IMG/VR virus record: IMGVR_UViG_3300037189_021352
Coordinates: 62,001 to 126,000 of that record
Length of the DNA: 64,000 bases
DNA from: a virus
Strand: one strand, 5' to 3'
The first letter of the stretch is position 1; every line of letters begins with the position of its first letter. Shown one piece after another: positions 39,742-50,200 of the stretch. Below the pieces are notes generated by a model that worked only from the letters and a program-made list of their open reading frames with translations, was not told the origin of the DNA and did not search any database. Made by a program: the position numbers and the translations under genes.

Positions 39742-40194
39742 ATGGAACAACCAAATTTTCTCAAAGCTCCTAAAATTTCTTTTAAGAAAACCCATCCCGA
39801 CGCTCAGCTTCCGTTCAGGAAGAGAGCAAATGATACAGGATTTGATTTGTTTTCTGTAGAAGATGTTATTATTCCAGCTAAAGGAGACGCCAATATTCCA
39901 ACTGGAATTACAGTGGCTAAAGTTCCTATGTCTGTGTGGTTTTTAATCCTTCCACGTTCAGGAATGGGATTTAAGTACGGAATTCAACCACATTTAGGTG
40001 TTATAGATAATCCATATAGAGGAGATTTAGCAGTAAAACTTTATAATTTTTCAGATCAAGACTATAAGGTTTCTAAAGGAGATAGAATAGCCCAAATAGC
40101 CTATTTTCCTCTTATTGTTTTAGAATCGGAATGGACAGAAGAAGTGGAAGATACAGATCGAGGAGACAAGGGATTTGGTAACTCCGGAAAATAA
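39742..40194 (+). CDS. dut: dUTPase (trimeric dUTP pyrophosphatase)
   Basis: 150 residues from the ATG at 39742; an ATG three codons upstream (39733) is also in frame. It hydrolyses dUTP to dUMP and pyrophosphate, lowering uracil in DNA and feeding dTMP synthesis. All five motifs are visible: ANDTGFDLFS (1), LPRSGMGFKYG (2), GVIDNPYRGDLAVKLYN (3), KGDRIAQIAYFP (4) and DRGDKGFGNSGK (5, closing the active site). The length is typical. It precedes the clamp-loader gene by one base. Confidence 0.92.
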   Translation: MEQPNFLKAPKISFKKTHPDAQLPFRKRANDTGFDLFSVEDVIIPAKGDANIPTGITVAKVPMSVWFLILPRSGMGFKYGIQPHLGVIDNPYRGDLAVKLYNFSDQDYKVSKGDRIAQIAYFPLIVLESEWTEEVEDTDRGDKGFGNSGK

Positions 40195-40195
40195 T

Positions 40196-41137
40196 ATGAG
40201 CCATACTAATCATTATAACAAATTATGGGTTGAAAAGTATCGGCCGAAGACATTATCAGATGTAGTTCTTTCACCGGAAGTTAAAGAACATTTTGAAAAT
40301 CTCAATGAAGATACTCCACATCTTTTATTTTATGGTTCTCCTGGTACGGGTAAAAGTACCATGGCCAAGATCATTGTTAATGATATTCTCAAATGCCAAT
40401 ATCTGTATATCAATGCTTCAGACGAAAATGGAGTAGATACTATTCGCAATAAGGTCATTAGCTTTGCTCAAACATGCTCTATTGATGGTAAAAAGAAAGT
40501 AGTTATTCTAGAAGAAGCAGATGGGTTAACCGGAGACAGTCTTCGCATTCTTCGAAATGTAATGGAAGATTTTGAAAGTTCTACTCGTTTTATTCTTACA
40601 GCCAATTATTTTAATAAGGTTATAGAACCTATCAGGTCTAGGTGTTTATTATTTAAGTTACAACCAGATTTAAAAGAAATTGTAATTAGATGTATTCATA
40701 TTCTACAAACAGAAAAAATATTAGTAGAAGAAGATCAGAAAATGGTTCTCTTGGGACACATAGAAAAGAATTATCCAGATCTCCGGCGCATCATTAATGA
40801 TTTACAAAAGTTTTCTATGTCGGGAAAACTTCTTATTAAAGAACAAAAACAAATTACAGATATAGTCAATTATGTTTATGATGCTTTGATATCTAAGACC
40901 TCAAGCTTAGAAATAAGATCCAAGATTATAGAAAATGAAAGAACCTTTAACGGGGATTATCAATCTTTAATGAAAGAATTGTTTGAAATCTTTTATTCTT
41001 CGAAATTAATAAAAGATTTAACAAAGAAAATGATTTTATGTGATATAGGAGAATACATGTTCAGAGATTGTACGGTCCTTGATCATGAAATTAATTTCTA
41101 TATGTGTATAGTTTCGTTGGAAAACCATTTAAAATAG
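40196..41137 (+). CDS. 44: Sliding-clamp loader large subunit gp44
   Basis: 313 residues from the ATG at 40196; T4 gp44 is 319. It is the AAA+ ATPase that loads the gp45 clamp. Motifs are LWVEKYRPKTLSDVV (10-24), Walker A YGSPGTGKST (46-55), Walker B VVILEEADGLT with EEAD (106-109), STRFILTANYF (sensor 1) and IEPIRSRCLLFKL with the SRC motif of clamp loaders. It is next to dUTPase and ends abutting an opposite-strand gene. Its probable partner gp62 is at 25578. Confidence 0.95.
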   Translation: MSHTNHYNKLWVEKYRPKTLSDVVLSPEVKEHFENLNEDTPHLLFYGSPGTGKSTMAKIIVNDILKCQYLYINASDENGVDTIRNKVISFAQTCSIDGKKKVVILEEADGLTGDSLRILRNVMEDFESSTRFILTANYFNKVIEPIRSRCLLFKLQPDLKEIVIRCIHILQTEKILVEEDQKMVLLGHIEKNYPDLRRIINDLQKFSMSGKLLIKEQKQITDIVNYVYDALISKTSSLEIRSKIIENERTFNGDYQSLMKELFEIFYSSKLIKDLTKKMILCDIGEYMFRDCTVLDHEINFYMCIVSLENHLK

Positions 41138-41707
41138 TTATTTGACCTTTTTATAGACAGCATCAGAAGCTCCTTTAGAATGCTTCAAGACTGTGTTTTT
41201 AGTTGGTAAATGATTGTCTGTGGGTTGATTATCTATCTTAGATTCCATGCGAAAAACCTTAGCAGAAGCATCACCCATAGGTCTTTCATATTTGTTAGGC
41301 ACACTTTCTAGAGGCGGAAGATTAATGCCATAATCTTTTACTTCCACTAAGTCAAAATCTCCCGGCACTGTAAAGTCATTAAATTCTGTGGGCCATTCTA
41401 CTTTACGTGGATCTGTCCTTAATAAAAGATAACAATTTCCCGCTCCTTCGTTATCATTGGCATCTTTAACATTTTGTCTAGCTCCACTAGCCACCACTCT
41501 TTTAATAAAAAATAATACTTCATTGTCTATTAACTCTTTTAAAAATTTAACAAATGATGGTTCACCAGAATAATGCTTTTTAAAATATTTGTCTTTTAAA
41601 AAGGAAGGTTTAATAATAATTGGAGTACCTTCCCTAAAACCTCCATTTGAAAAGTGGGAAAAAGCTGCTTCAAATAACGTTTCAAATTTGTTAAATTTTT
41701 GTTTCAT
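41138..41707 (-). CDS. Conserved hypothetical protein, opposite strand
   Basis: 189 residues. I recognise the pattern as a conserved unknown of T4-like phages but cannot name it. FNKFETLFEAAFSHFSNGGF (5-24), IIIKPSFLKDKYFKKHY, LFFIKRVVASGARQNV and VPGDFDLVEVKDYGINLPPL are the most structured parts. L-F-E at 11-13 follows a helical start, so processing by gp21 is possible. Its stop directly abuts the clamp-loader stop. It starts 37 bases from the divergent gene 25, and the gap contains a near-palindromic late box. Confidence 0.65.
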   Translation of the reverse strand: MKQKFNKFETLFEAAFSHFSNGGFREGTPIIIKPSFLKDKYFKKHYSGEPSFVKFLKELIDNEVLFFIKRVVASGARQNVKDANDNEGAGNCYLLLRTDPRKVEWPTEFNDFTVPGDFDLVEVKDYGINLPPLESVPNKYERPMGDASAKVFRMESKIDNQPTDNHLPTKNTVLKHSKGASDAVYKKVK

Positions 41708-41726
41708 ATAATATAGAGGTTATGCA

Positions 41727-41737
41727 ATAAATATTTA
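41727..41737. promoter_or_regulatory. Candidate divergent late promoter at gene 25
   Basis: ATAAATATTTA reads ATAAATA toward gene 25 (plus, ending 11 bases before the ATG at 41745) and GTAAATA/TAAATAT toward the minus-strand gene at 41707. It is a near palindrome, so it may serve both genes. Confidence 0.5.
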
Positions 41738-41744
41738 CCACATT

Positions 41745-42260
41745 ATGGCAGCTATTTATTTAGATAATTTAGTTAAACCTCAAAAAGTTCAATCTCAAAT
41801 CACAAATATAGCTGTAGAACCAGAATCTTTGCAATATACTTACAGAGATTTGCATTTAGATTTGAGTCTTTTTAAAAATATAGGAGACGGCTTTAAAGTT
41901 GTAAATACAAAAGATATACAGGCAGATTATGATATCATTGCTATACGCAATTCTATTTACAACATTTTTACAACCAGACCCGGTGAAAAGATATTATCTC
42001 CAGATTTTGGTTGTTCTTTAGATCAATTTTTATTTCAACCTTTATCTGAAGTCAGGGCTCAAATTTTAGGCAATAAAATTTTAGAAAATATCACAAAATT
42101 TGAACCCAGAATAATTGTTAATAAAATTTTAATTAACACTAATTATATGGAGTATACCTATGAAATTAATGTTGATTATCAAATCCTGGATAGTGGATTA
42201 GTAGACAATTTGCAAATGAATTTCAATACTACCTCTTACACATCTATTCAAATTCTATAA
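41745..42260 (+). CDS. 25: Baseplate wedge protein gp25
   Basis: 171 residues; T4 gp25 is 132, so the N terminus is longer. It is the sheath initiator of the contractile-tail baseplate (GPW/gp25 family). AIRNSIYNIFTTRPGEKILS and DFGCSLDQFLFQPLSE are the family signature, with the R-P-G-E-x-x turn. It is followed by gene 6 as in the usual baseplate gene order. A late promoter candidate lies directly upstream. Confidence 0.93.
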   Translation: MAAIYLDNLVKPQKVQSQITNIAVEPESLQYTYRDLHLDLSLFKNIGDGFKVVNTKDIQADYDIIAIRNSIYNIFTTRPGEKILSPDFGCSLDQFLFQPLSEVRAQILGNKILENITKFEPRIIVNKILINTNYMEYTYEINVDYQILDSGLVDNLQMNFNTTSYTSIQIL

Positions 42261-42263
42261 AAT

Positions 42264-44066
42264 ATGGCTAACTTCATTACCCCAACATCTTTAACTCCAT
42301 ATATAGCATTTGATCCGTCTGAACTTAGAAACAAAATTATAGACCGGCTCAATCAAGCAGAAGTATTTACAGATCAAAATTATCAAGGATCTAATTTGTC
42401 TGCTATCATAGACATAATAGGATACGTTTTTAGCACTTTACAATTTTATAACAGCAAAGTGTCTTCAGAAAGTATGTTTTCTGAAGCTCAAATATATGAA
42501 AATATGAATCGTATAGTTAAACTCATTAACTATAAACCCATAGGAAGATTAACTCAAAATTTACCATTTAATTTAACCGCAACTAATGATTTAGGCCCAG
42601 CTGCCTATGTAATACCTCGTTTTAGTTATATAATTACAGGTGGAACTACTTTTACTTTAACACAAGATTTAGCATTTTCAAAATTAACTAGCTTATCAGA
42701 AGATATAGCAGATATTAATAATAATTATTTATTATATCAGGGTACAATGGAGGAATATCCTCTACACACAGCTGTTGGAATAGATAATGAAGTAGTATTT
42801 TTAAATTTAGACAAAAATATTCAAGTAGATCATTTTAATATTTTTGTATATGTAAAATCTACATCGTCTTCCGCTTGGAGGGAATATACCCGAGTAGAAG
42901 ATAGATCTACCTATACAGCAAAAGATAATATTTTTGAAATTAGATTCAATGCAAACAAATATTATGAAATTACATTTGGTGATGGTGTAAACGGAACTTC
43001 TTTAACTCCCGGTGATCAAGTTGCTATTTATTATTTAAATATAAATCCTCTAGCTTTAAATGTCGGAGCAAATGCTTTAGATCACAGTAATTTAATACCG
43101 TTTAATTCCATACAATTCCAATCAATTATTAAAGATACTGCAAATGTTTTTGGCAATTATATTTCTTCAGATCTGTTTAATTATATTCAGTTATCAAATA
43201 CTTTTCCCTCGTCTAACTATAGCCCAGAAGAAAATGTAGATTCTATTCGAAACAATTCTCCTAAAATTTTCAGATCTCAACATAGATTAGTTTCTTTACA
43301 GGATTATGAATATTTTATTAAAACTAATTTTAATAATTTAATTTCTACATCTTCTATAGTTAACAATGATGATTATTTAAGGGGTCATTTAAGATATTTG
43401 TATAATATCGGATTAAATAACCCTCAATCAAAAACTTTAGTATTATTCAATCAAATTAAATTTGCTAATAGTTGTAATTTTAACAATATCTACATATATA
43501 GTGTACCTGTAAGAGATCAATTATATCTATCTTCTCCTCAAAAAGAATACATAATAAATAAAATTAATTCTTTAAAAACTCTCACTTCTCAAACTATGTT
43601 TATGGATCCGGAGTATATGTACTTTGATTTTTATACTAAAAGATCAGACGGAACATTTGATACAACAGACATAAACAATTCTAAATTAATTATATACAAA
43701 AATCCTAATGTAAGAAGATCTAATTCAGCTATTTTATACGATGTAATTCAAGTATTTTTACAAACTTTTAACAAAAATACCACATCTTTGGGTCAAGATA
43801 TTAATACTCATCAATTATCAACAGACATCTTGTCTATAGACGGAATCAAGTCTTTACAAACTTATAGAAGTGATATAAACAGTGGCGTAAATGAAATATC
43901 ATTTTTAGTATGGAATTCTAAATACCCAAACGATGATGTTAATGTATACACTCAAACTGTTCATTTAGATTATTTTCAATTTCCACTTTTTAATAATATT
44001 TCAGATTTAGCAAATCGCATAGAAATAATAGATTTATCTAATTCTATTAAAATACCTGAATTTTAA
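42264..44066 (+). CDS. 6: Baseplate wedge protein gp6 (baseplate J-like)
   Basis: 600 residues; T4 gp6 is 660. Signatures are YIAFDPSELRNKIIDRLNQA (start), DIIGYVFSTLQFYNSKVSSE, SMFSEAQIYENMNRIVKLIN and YKPIGRLTQNLP, then DNIFEIRFNANKYYEITFGD (the FGDG strand) and PKIFRSQHRLVSLQDYEYFI (the VTxxDYE motif). The C-terminal half is beta-rich with the DINTHQLSTDILSIDGIKSL segment. It dimerises and triggers sheath contraction. It follows gp25 by three bases. Confidence 0.92.
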   Translation: MANFITPTSLTPYIAFDPSELRNKIIDRLNQAEVFTDQNYQGSNLSAIIDIIGYVFSTLQFYNSKVSSESMFSEAQIYENMNRIVKLINYKPIGRLTQNLPFNLTATNDLGPAAYVIPRFSYIITGGTTFTLTQDLAFSKLTSLSEDIADINNNYLLYQGTMEEYPLHTAVGIDNEVVFLNLDKNIQVDHFNIFVYVKSTSSSAWREYTRVEDRSTYTAKDNIFEIRFNANKYYEITFGDGVNGTSLTPGDQVAIYYLNINPLALNVGANALDHSNLIPFNSIQFQSIIKDTANVFGNYISSDLFNYIQLSNTFPSSNYSPEENVDSIRNNSPKIFRSQHRLVSLQDYEYFIKTNFNNLISTSSIVNNDDYLRGHLRYLYNIGLNNPQSKTLVLFNQIKFANSCNFNNIYIYSVPVRDQLYLSSPQKEYIINKINSLKTLTSQTMFMDPEYMYFDFYTKRSDGTFDTTDINNSKLIIYKNPNVRRSNSAILYDVIQVFLQTFNKNTTSLGQDINTHQLSTDILSIDGIKSLQTYRSDINSGVNEISFLVWNSKYPNDDVNVYTQTVHLDYFQFPLFNNISDLANRIEIIDLSNSIKIPEF

Positions 44067-44068
44067 AT

Positions 44069-47000
44069 ATGAGCATTCCTATACTTTCATCCAACACTGA
44101 TTCTGGAAAAATGGGTGTTACTAAATTTATATTTGATTCTGGTATAACAGATAATTCATATAAAATTGTTTGGTATTTTGGTGATGGTGGGTCTTATAAA
44201 GGTAATACATCCCAACACATTTACTATTCACCAGGAACTTATACAGTTACGATGCTTGCTTATCCAACATCTGGCAGTCCTCTTATTCAGAAAAAGAACA
44301 TAGTAATAACTCTGCATTTTAATAATTCTATTAATTTTAATTTTATTCCACCACCAACCTTTGCCGGACATTACAATAGATATCCATTTAGGGTTAACAT
44401 AACTGCACCAGACATTCATGATCATTATGTTAATCTGGGGTGTCAATTTTCTAGATCAGATTCTCCTCAGGAAGTACCAAATAAATGGTCTTTTTTAAGA
44501 CCACAATGGAGGTTTTTTGATATTAATGGCAATTTGATACAAAAAATTAAAACTAAAGATACTATTATTAAAATAAATGATCTAGGTGATATAGATCCTA
44601 ATGGTACTTTTGTTGCCGGAGTTACAGGATATGCAGATTTTTATTTTTCAGATGATATATACAATGCAGATTTGGCTCAAAATGGTTTGCCTTATACAAC
44701 CATTATAGCCACTTTAGATACATTAAATTCTAAAGATTTTACTTTACAATCTGATGCTTTAAATCAGCTTCCTAGTTATGCAAATAGTCTAGCATCTGCT
44801 ACATGTCCTCATATATTCCTCTGGAGAACTCCAGATTATTTAAAAGTATCAGAAAACGGTATCCGACCATATGCAAACCCTCGATGGTCCGATAGCAATA
44901 TTCCTATAATAGTAACCGCTAATATACATAATGAATTTCCAGATCCGTTTTTAGATGGTAATGGTGTAAAGATCATAAATCCAGACTCATTTTTTGTTCA
45001 CAATTTTCCACTTAATAATTTAGATTCAATTTATGTAAATTTACAAATTACTGGTTATGATATTAATTTTTCACCCACTCCATCATTTTATTGGACAGAT
45101 GAATCAAATTATAAAATACCAGGATATTATAAAGGTTCTTTTAATTTTCCAGAACCAAGTGCTTCTAATGTTCAAGTAGACGCCTCTTTAACATTTGCGA
45201 TTCCTATCACTTCTTATAACTACTATAATCCCTTTATATGGGTTTCTAGCTTATCTTCTAATCAAATATATGTAACGTCTTATCAAAAATTTAAAGAACT
45301 AGATTCTATTTCAATTAATAAAGTTCCGTATACTAAGAGTATATCCTTTACTAATTCTTATTCAGCAAATGAATATACAATAGCTGCTGGACATTTACCT
45401 GATTATCATGCATGGGTATCAGACCGAAATCTTAAGCAAATTTATCACGTTTCATCTTTAGGACAAATATTAACTACAGTTAATATACCTTCTTTAATAA
45501 AAAATTCTTGTGGAGTATCTTTGACTGGCAATCAGGCGGAACCAGTTTCTTTAATCATGGACGGAAATAAAAATGTTTGGTTTTCCTTAAAAAATAGCTT
45601 GTCTACTGTTAAATTAGATCCTTATGGCAATTTTTTATTAGCAACTTGTCCTCCAATTTACGATCCTACAGTTTCCTCTGGAGGCACTCCTACACACATG
45701 GAGACTAATTCTCTCAATGATGTATATGTAAGTTATTCCAGCCTTGCAAGTGGATTTTTGGTGAGATATTCCTCAGATGGTTCTGTAATAAATGTTTCCG
45801 GTAGCATATATAACAGAAATCTGGCCCCTAAACAAATCGTTAGTGCTTCCTCAGATAGCAATGGCGGAGATACTTGGCAGTGTATCTATTCAAACAACTC
45901 TAAAGATTATATTATACAAAAAAAATCTTGGGACAATAATTTATTATTTTATGATTCCAACAGTGCCATTTATGCCGCTTCTTATGGTCCCTTTTTAAAT
46001 GTAAATCATTTAACTTTAGACAAAGATTATAATCTCTGGTTTACTTTTAATAACCAAAGTCTTGGAAAAATAACAAATTCTACATATGCATTATCTACTA
46101 TAGAAGTATTCAATGAATATTCTTCTTTATTTACACCCAATTCATCTTCTGTTAAAGGTTTAGTAACAGATTTTAGTGGAAAAATATTTGTTATTAATTC
46201 CACTGAGAGTCAGGTTTATGTGATTGATGGTGAACAAATGACTATAACAGATTCTTTTTATGTTAAGAATTTATCGACTTTTTCTGGTGATTGTAACGGA
46301 TTTAATTGGATCAACAAATATAGATCATCTGCTCCAGAGTTTTTTGATCAAGAAATTTATCAAACTATATCTGGATCTTCAAATTATTTAAATTTTTATA
46401 CAGATAAAGCCCAGGAATATGGTTTATTTAAAATAAATGAAAATTATGATTTGGCTCAAACTCTTAAAGATCATGCATTTACACCCAAATTAATAGAAAG
46501 TTCTGTTTTATTTAATGAATTTTTCCCGGCAATTTTTGGTAAAAAACCGTTTAATACAAATGATTTAGGAGTTGAATTATATGAAAAAATATCTAATTTT
46601 TCTCTTAATCACAATGATATAGATACTTGCGGATTAGATCAATTATACAACAATGCTCAAATGGTTGATTTGATAACAGATGATTTTCGTTTAAATTATC
46701 CACCAGAATTGTTAAGATTAATGCATTTAGCCAGCATTAATCAAACTAGATTATGGGGTGGTCAATTAAAAGGAGGATTACAATTTAGTTCTAAAGATCA
46801 AAATGGTTTCTTTAATAGAGGATCTCTTATTTCTTCTTTTTCTTATAGAGTAACTGGTGGAATTCCTTTGGTATTAAAAAATAAAACACTTTATGATCCT
46901 TGTAAATTAATATATACCGGAAGAATAAACGGTTATAGATATTATAGTTTAGATACCCTGGCTCAATACCTTAAATTGCCCACAGCTTGGAGGAATCAGT

Positions 47001-47188
47001 ATGAATTTTATTCATATATTCCTTCCGTTTCTGGTGATTATTTAGGAGGTATTATAGATTGGAACAATCCTCAAACAACAATAAATTTTGAAAATCCAAC
47101 CATAGAATATTGGTCTGGTAAAGAAGGTGTCCTGGAAACATCTTTTGCATATGAATTATACAAGGGTTTAAATCTCTTGAACAGTTAA
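44069..47188 (+). CDS. Large baseplate protein (gp7 position) with PKD and beta-propeller-like regions
   Basis: 1,039 residues; T4 gp7 is 1,032, but I see no clear sequence likeness to gp7. An N-terminal PKD-type fold covers about 1-85 (VWYFGDGGSYKGNTSQHIYY, PGTYTVTMLAYPT). A middle region around 380-740 holds repeated short segments such as HAWVSDRNLKQIYHVSS, KNVWFSLKNSLSTVKLDP, YNLWFTFNNQSLGKIT and GKIFVINSTESQVYVIDGEQ, which look like blades of an NHL/SMP-30-type propeller. A globular C-terminal region ends in SGKEGVLETSFAYELYKGLN. By position it is a baseplate wedge component next to gp6. Confidence 0.7.
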   Translation: MSIPILSSNTDSGKMGVTKFIFDSGITDNSYKIVWYFGDGGSYKGNTSQHIYYSPGTYTVTMLAYPTSGSPLIQKKNIVITLHFNNSINFNFIPPPTFAGHYNRYPFRVNITAPDIHDHYVNLGCQFSRSDSPQEVPNKWSFLRPQWRFFDINGNLIQKIKTKDTIIKINDLGDIDPNGTFVAGVTGYADFYFSDDIYNADLAQNGLPYTTIIATLDTLNSKDFTLQSDALNQLPSYANSLASATCPHIFLWRTPDYLKVSENGIRPYANPRWSDSNIPIIVTANIHNEFPDPFLDGNGVKIINPDSFFVHNFPLNNLDSIYVNLQITGYDINFSPTPSFYWTDESNYKIPGYYKGSFNFPEPSASNVQVDASLTFAIPITSYNYYNPFIWVSSLSSNQIYVTSYQKFKELDSISINKVPYTKSISFTNSYSANEYTIAAGHLPDYHAWVSDRNLKQIYHVSSLGQILTTVNIPSLIKNSCGVSLTGNQAEPVSLIMDGNKNVWFSLKNSLSTVKLDPYGNFLLATCPPIYDPTVSSGGTPTHMETNSLNDVYVSYSSLASGFLVRYSSDGSVINVSGSIYNRNLAPKQIVSASSDSNGGDTWQCIYSNNSKDYIIQKKSWDNNLLFYDSNSAIYAASYGPFLNVNHLTLDKDYNLWFTFNNQSLGKITNSTYALSTIEVFNEYSSLFTPNSSSVKGLVTDFSGKIFVINSTESQVYVIDGEQMTITDSFYVKNLSTFSGDCNGFNWINKYRSSAPEFFDQEIYQTISGSSNYLNFYTDKAQEYGLFKINENYDLAQTLKDHAFTPKLIESSVLFNEFFPAIFGKKPFNTNDLGVELYEKISNFSLNHNDIDTCGLDQLYNNAQMVDLITDDFRLNYPPELLRLMHLASINQTRLWGGQLKGGLQFSSKDQNGFFNRGSLISSFSYRVTGGIPLVLKNKTLYDPCKLIYTGRINGYRYYSLDTLAQYLKLPTAWRNQYEFYSYIPSVSGDYLGGIIDWNNPQTTINFENPTIEYWSGKEGVLETSFAYELYKGLNLLNS

Positions 47189-47197
47189 CATATCTGC

Positions 47198-47203
47198 TAA
47201 ATA
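47198..47203 (+). promoter_or_regulatory. Candidate late promoter variant (TAAATA) for 47210
   Basis: CTAAATATT directly upstream of the ATG at 47210, the same variant as before the gp16-like gene. Confidence 0.35.
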
Positions 47204-47209
47204 TTACAC

Positions 47210-50200
47210 ATGGCTAGCAGTATACAAGCTTTTAATATACAAACTTTAGGTTCTTGGCCTACAGAAACCTATCAAATAAGCCCACTGGATCAATATATAG
47301 ATCCCAATGCCGGGTTTTTGCCGGCTGAAAACATGTTTCGCTACTTAAATGTAGCCATGAATGAAACTGACTCTTTACATACTGTTAATTATTATGGTAT
47401 AAATTACAAATTTTCTGATCCACCAATCAGTCAATATGTTATAGATACATCTCGTAATTCTTCTTTGGTATGGGATTTATCTTCTCATCGAAAAGCATAC
47501 AATTTCGGACCTCAAATTAATTACTTGTATATATTGTCCAATCCAGGTGTAGATAGTTTGTATCAAAAATACTATGCTACTCTCACATATCCCTCTAGAT
47601 TATTTTTAAAACCTTTAAATTTACGGAAAAATGCCTCTTCTTGGACCCTTACTACCAGTTCTGTTTTAGTATCTGCCCAATCTTTCTTTTTTTCTGGTTC
47701 ATCTCATGAAATAGCTTCTTATTTGCAGCACATTTCTTATTTAAATTCTCCACCAACATTTATTCCTTTACCTAATGATATAAAAAACAATTTTGTATTT
47801 GAATTATCTAGTTGTCGCATGCAGGTAAACACACCACTGGTGATGTTTACAGATACCTTTAACCCAGCAAAAGCTAGTCGAACTTTAGATCGATTGGGAG
47901 GAGTTATACGCCCGGACTCAACTTTTATTACTTATAATATAAATTATTACAATAAACAAAATAATAAGATTACATCACTATCTCAAGTGACACCTGACGT
48001 AGATCATTTAGCTCCGCATGGATTCAAAACATCATATATCCTTAATCAATCTGAGTTATCTAGTAGTAGTTTGCAAAAATATCAATTATTACAATATAAA
48101 CCATTTGATAATGTCACTGATAATTTGGCATCACCATTTTTATGTATATTAAGTGCGGTTTTTAATCTTACATCTACTAATTTACAATATTTTAATTTAC
48201 AATTTGCAAGAGACAATTACACCCTCTACACGGCAAGCACAGGTACTCCGGGCAGCATAATAGGAGCTTCCTACATAGTAGACAGCGATAGAATGCTCTT
48301 TTCCACAGAAACCAGTCAAAGTACTCTTTCTTCTTTTCAAATAAACGGAATTTCTAAAAATCTAGGCATTCCTGTAAATTATGCATATCTAACAAACAAT
48401 TCTTCTTGGACTACAAAATATCCGCCTCATTATTATAGTTATAAAAATTCTTTATATTCTCCACTTAACGGATTTTCTAATAATAAATCTGATACTTGCA
48501 ATCTTACTTTTTATTTACAAACTTCTGTTGTAAATTTACAAACAACTAGTGCTCTTTTATCATCTTTTATATCTTCAGATCACAACATTTTGTCTTATAA
48601 TCTTCCCGACAATAATGTAAATGAATATATTAAATATGAATTAATTTCTGATAATAGTTTAATCAGAAACACTCAATCTTTAAGTGCTATTAATTTTTAT
48701 TACGGCTCTTCAACTTTTAGTTCTCCTTATAACATAATTTCATCTCCATGGGTGTCAGTTACAAGTGGGTGTCAATTATATATAGATTATCCAGGAGCAC
48801 CATACGGACAAACTTCTTTAACAATACGTTCAACTCTAAGTTCTGCGGCTGGATACCTAGCATCTAGACAAGTAGCTGAAGTTTCTTTAGCACCTGGAAT
48901 ATTTCAAAGTGCTGTAGGGCATCCTATTTTCTTAGATAGAGTCGACCAAGGCCCAGATTATTTTGATGTTTCTTGCTCTATGTTAACAGCCTCTCCTGGA
49001 TGGCCTACTAAAGATTTGCGAGATAGCTATATTTCCTGGAGTTTTACGCCTCAAGATTTAAATGCTCAACTTTTGTCTATAAATTCAGCTGGATCTGTTC
49101 TATTAAATCTATCAGCCAATCAGCCTTATCGTTTTTCAGATTTTACAAATTCTGTAAGGTTGTCAGGTATTGGGTTTTCCACAGCAGTTATATACCTTTC
49201 GTCTCAAAAATATAATCAAGTTACTTCTCTTACTTCCATTTCTAGTTTATATGATCCTTTTTATTTAAAACAATTTGTTATAAATCCTCAAATTCCTTTA
49301 GCCAATGAAAATAAAACTAGAACTATAACTCTTTTTGCTCAATTACCATTTGCTAATCAACTTTATGACATACCTTTAGGCACTTCTGTGTTTTGGGAGT
49401 GGGATTATTTAACAAACACAGCTCCTACCAGGGGTCCTATAAACGTTTATTATGGTCCTTTAAAGACTCCATACACATATGGTCAGGAAATGGATATAAC
49501 ATCTTTAAGTTCAATTTATATTGAAATTACTCCTCAAGAAAATGATAATATTCCAATATTAAATCATGCAAGATTTCGTTTAAGTAGTAAAATTAGAAAC
49601 CCTCAAATATCTAGTATATATGAAGTAGTGGTTGATGATTTTCCAGCTCGCTCCATTTTTAATTCAGATTTTAAAATTGGATATACAAATTACCAACAAA
49701 CAGAAGGTATTATATTAGATACAGGTTTAAACAATTTTACAGTAACCCGCCCAAATGACGGCACCAATGTTTTTTCCCTTTCTAGTTATGCTAATTCTCA
49801 CATTAGTCCAAACACAACTTATGTATGGACCATTTCAGACGATGCAAACACTCTCTCTTCTCAAAAAATTTTATATTCTAATCATGTTATAAATTATGAT
49901 ATTAACCCTAGAGCCTCTGTTACTACTATAACTCTCAGTGCTCTCTCGGCTGTATTGACCCCGTGGTTTAATTTAAATATTACAGGCAACACAGAATTTT
50001 CTAACACAAATCCGGTCCATAGTGTAGAAACATCTGTTACAGTATTTACACCAACCACGGCAGATTTTTACAAACCTTTAGAATTTATTATATATCCAGA
50101 ATATGCTTGGTTAGGTGGGAGAAATTTAACTATATTAAATCAATCAAACTATACTTTATCTAAAGCACCTTCTGCATATCAGCATAAAAAATCTAATAGC

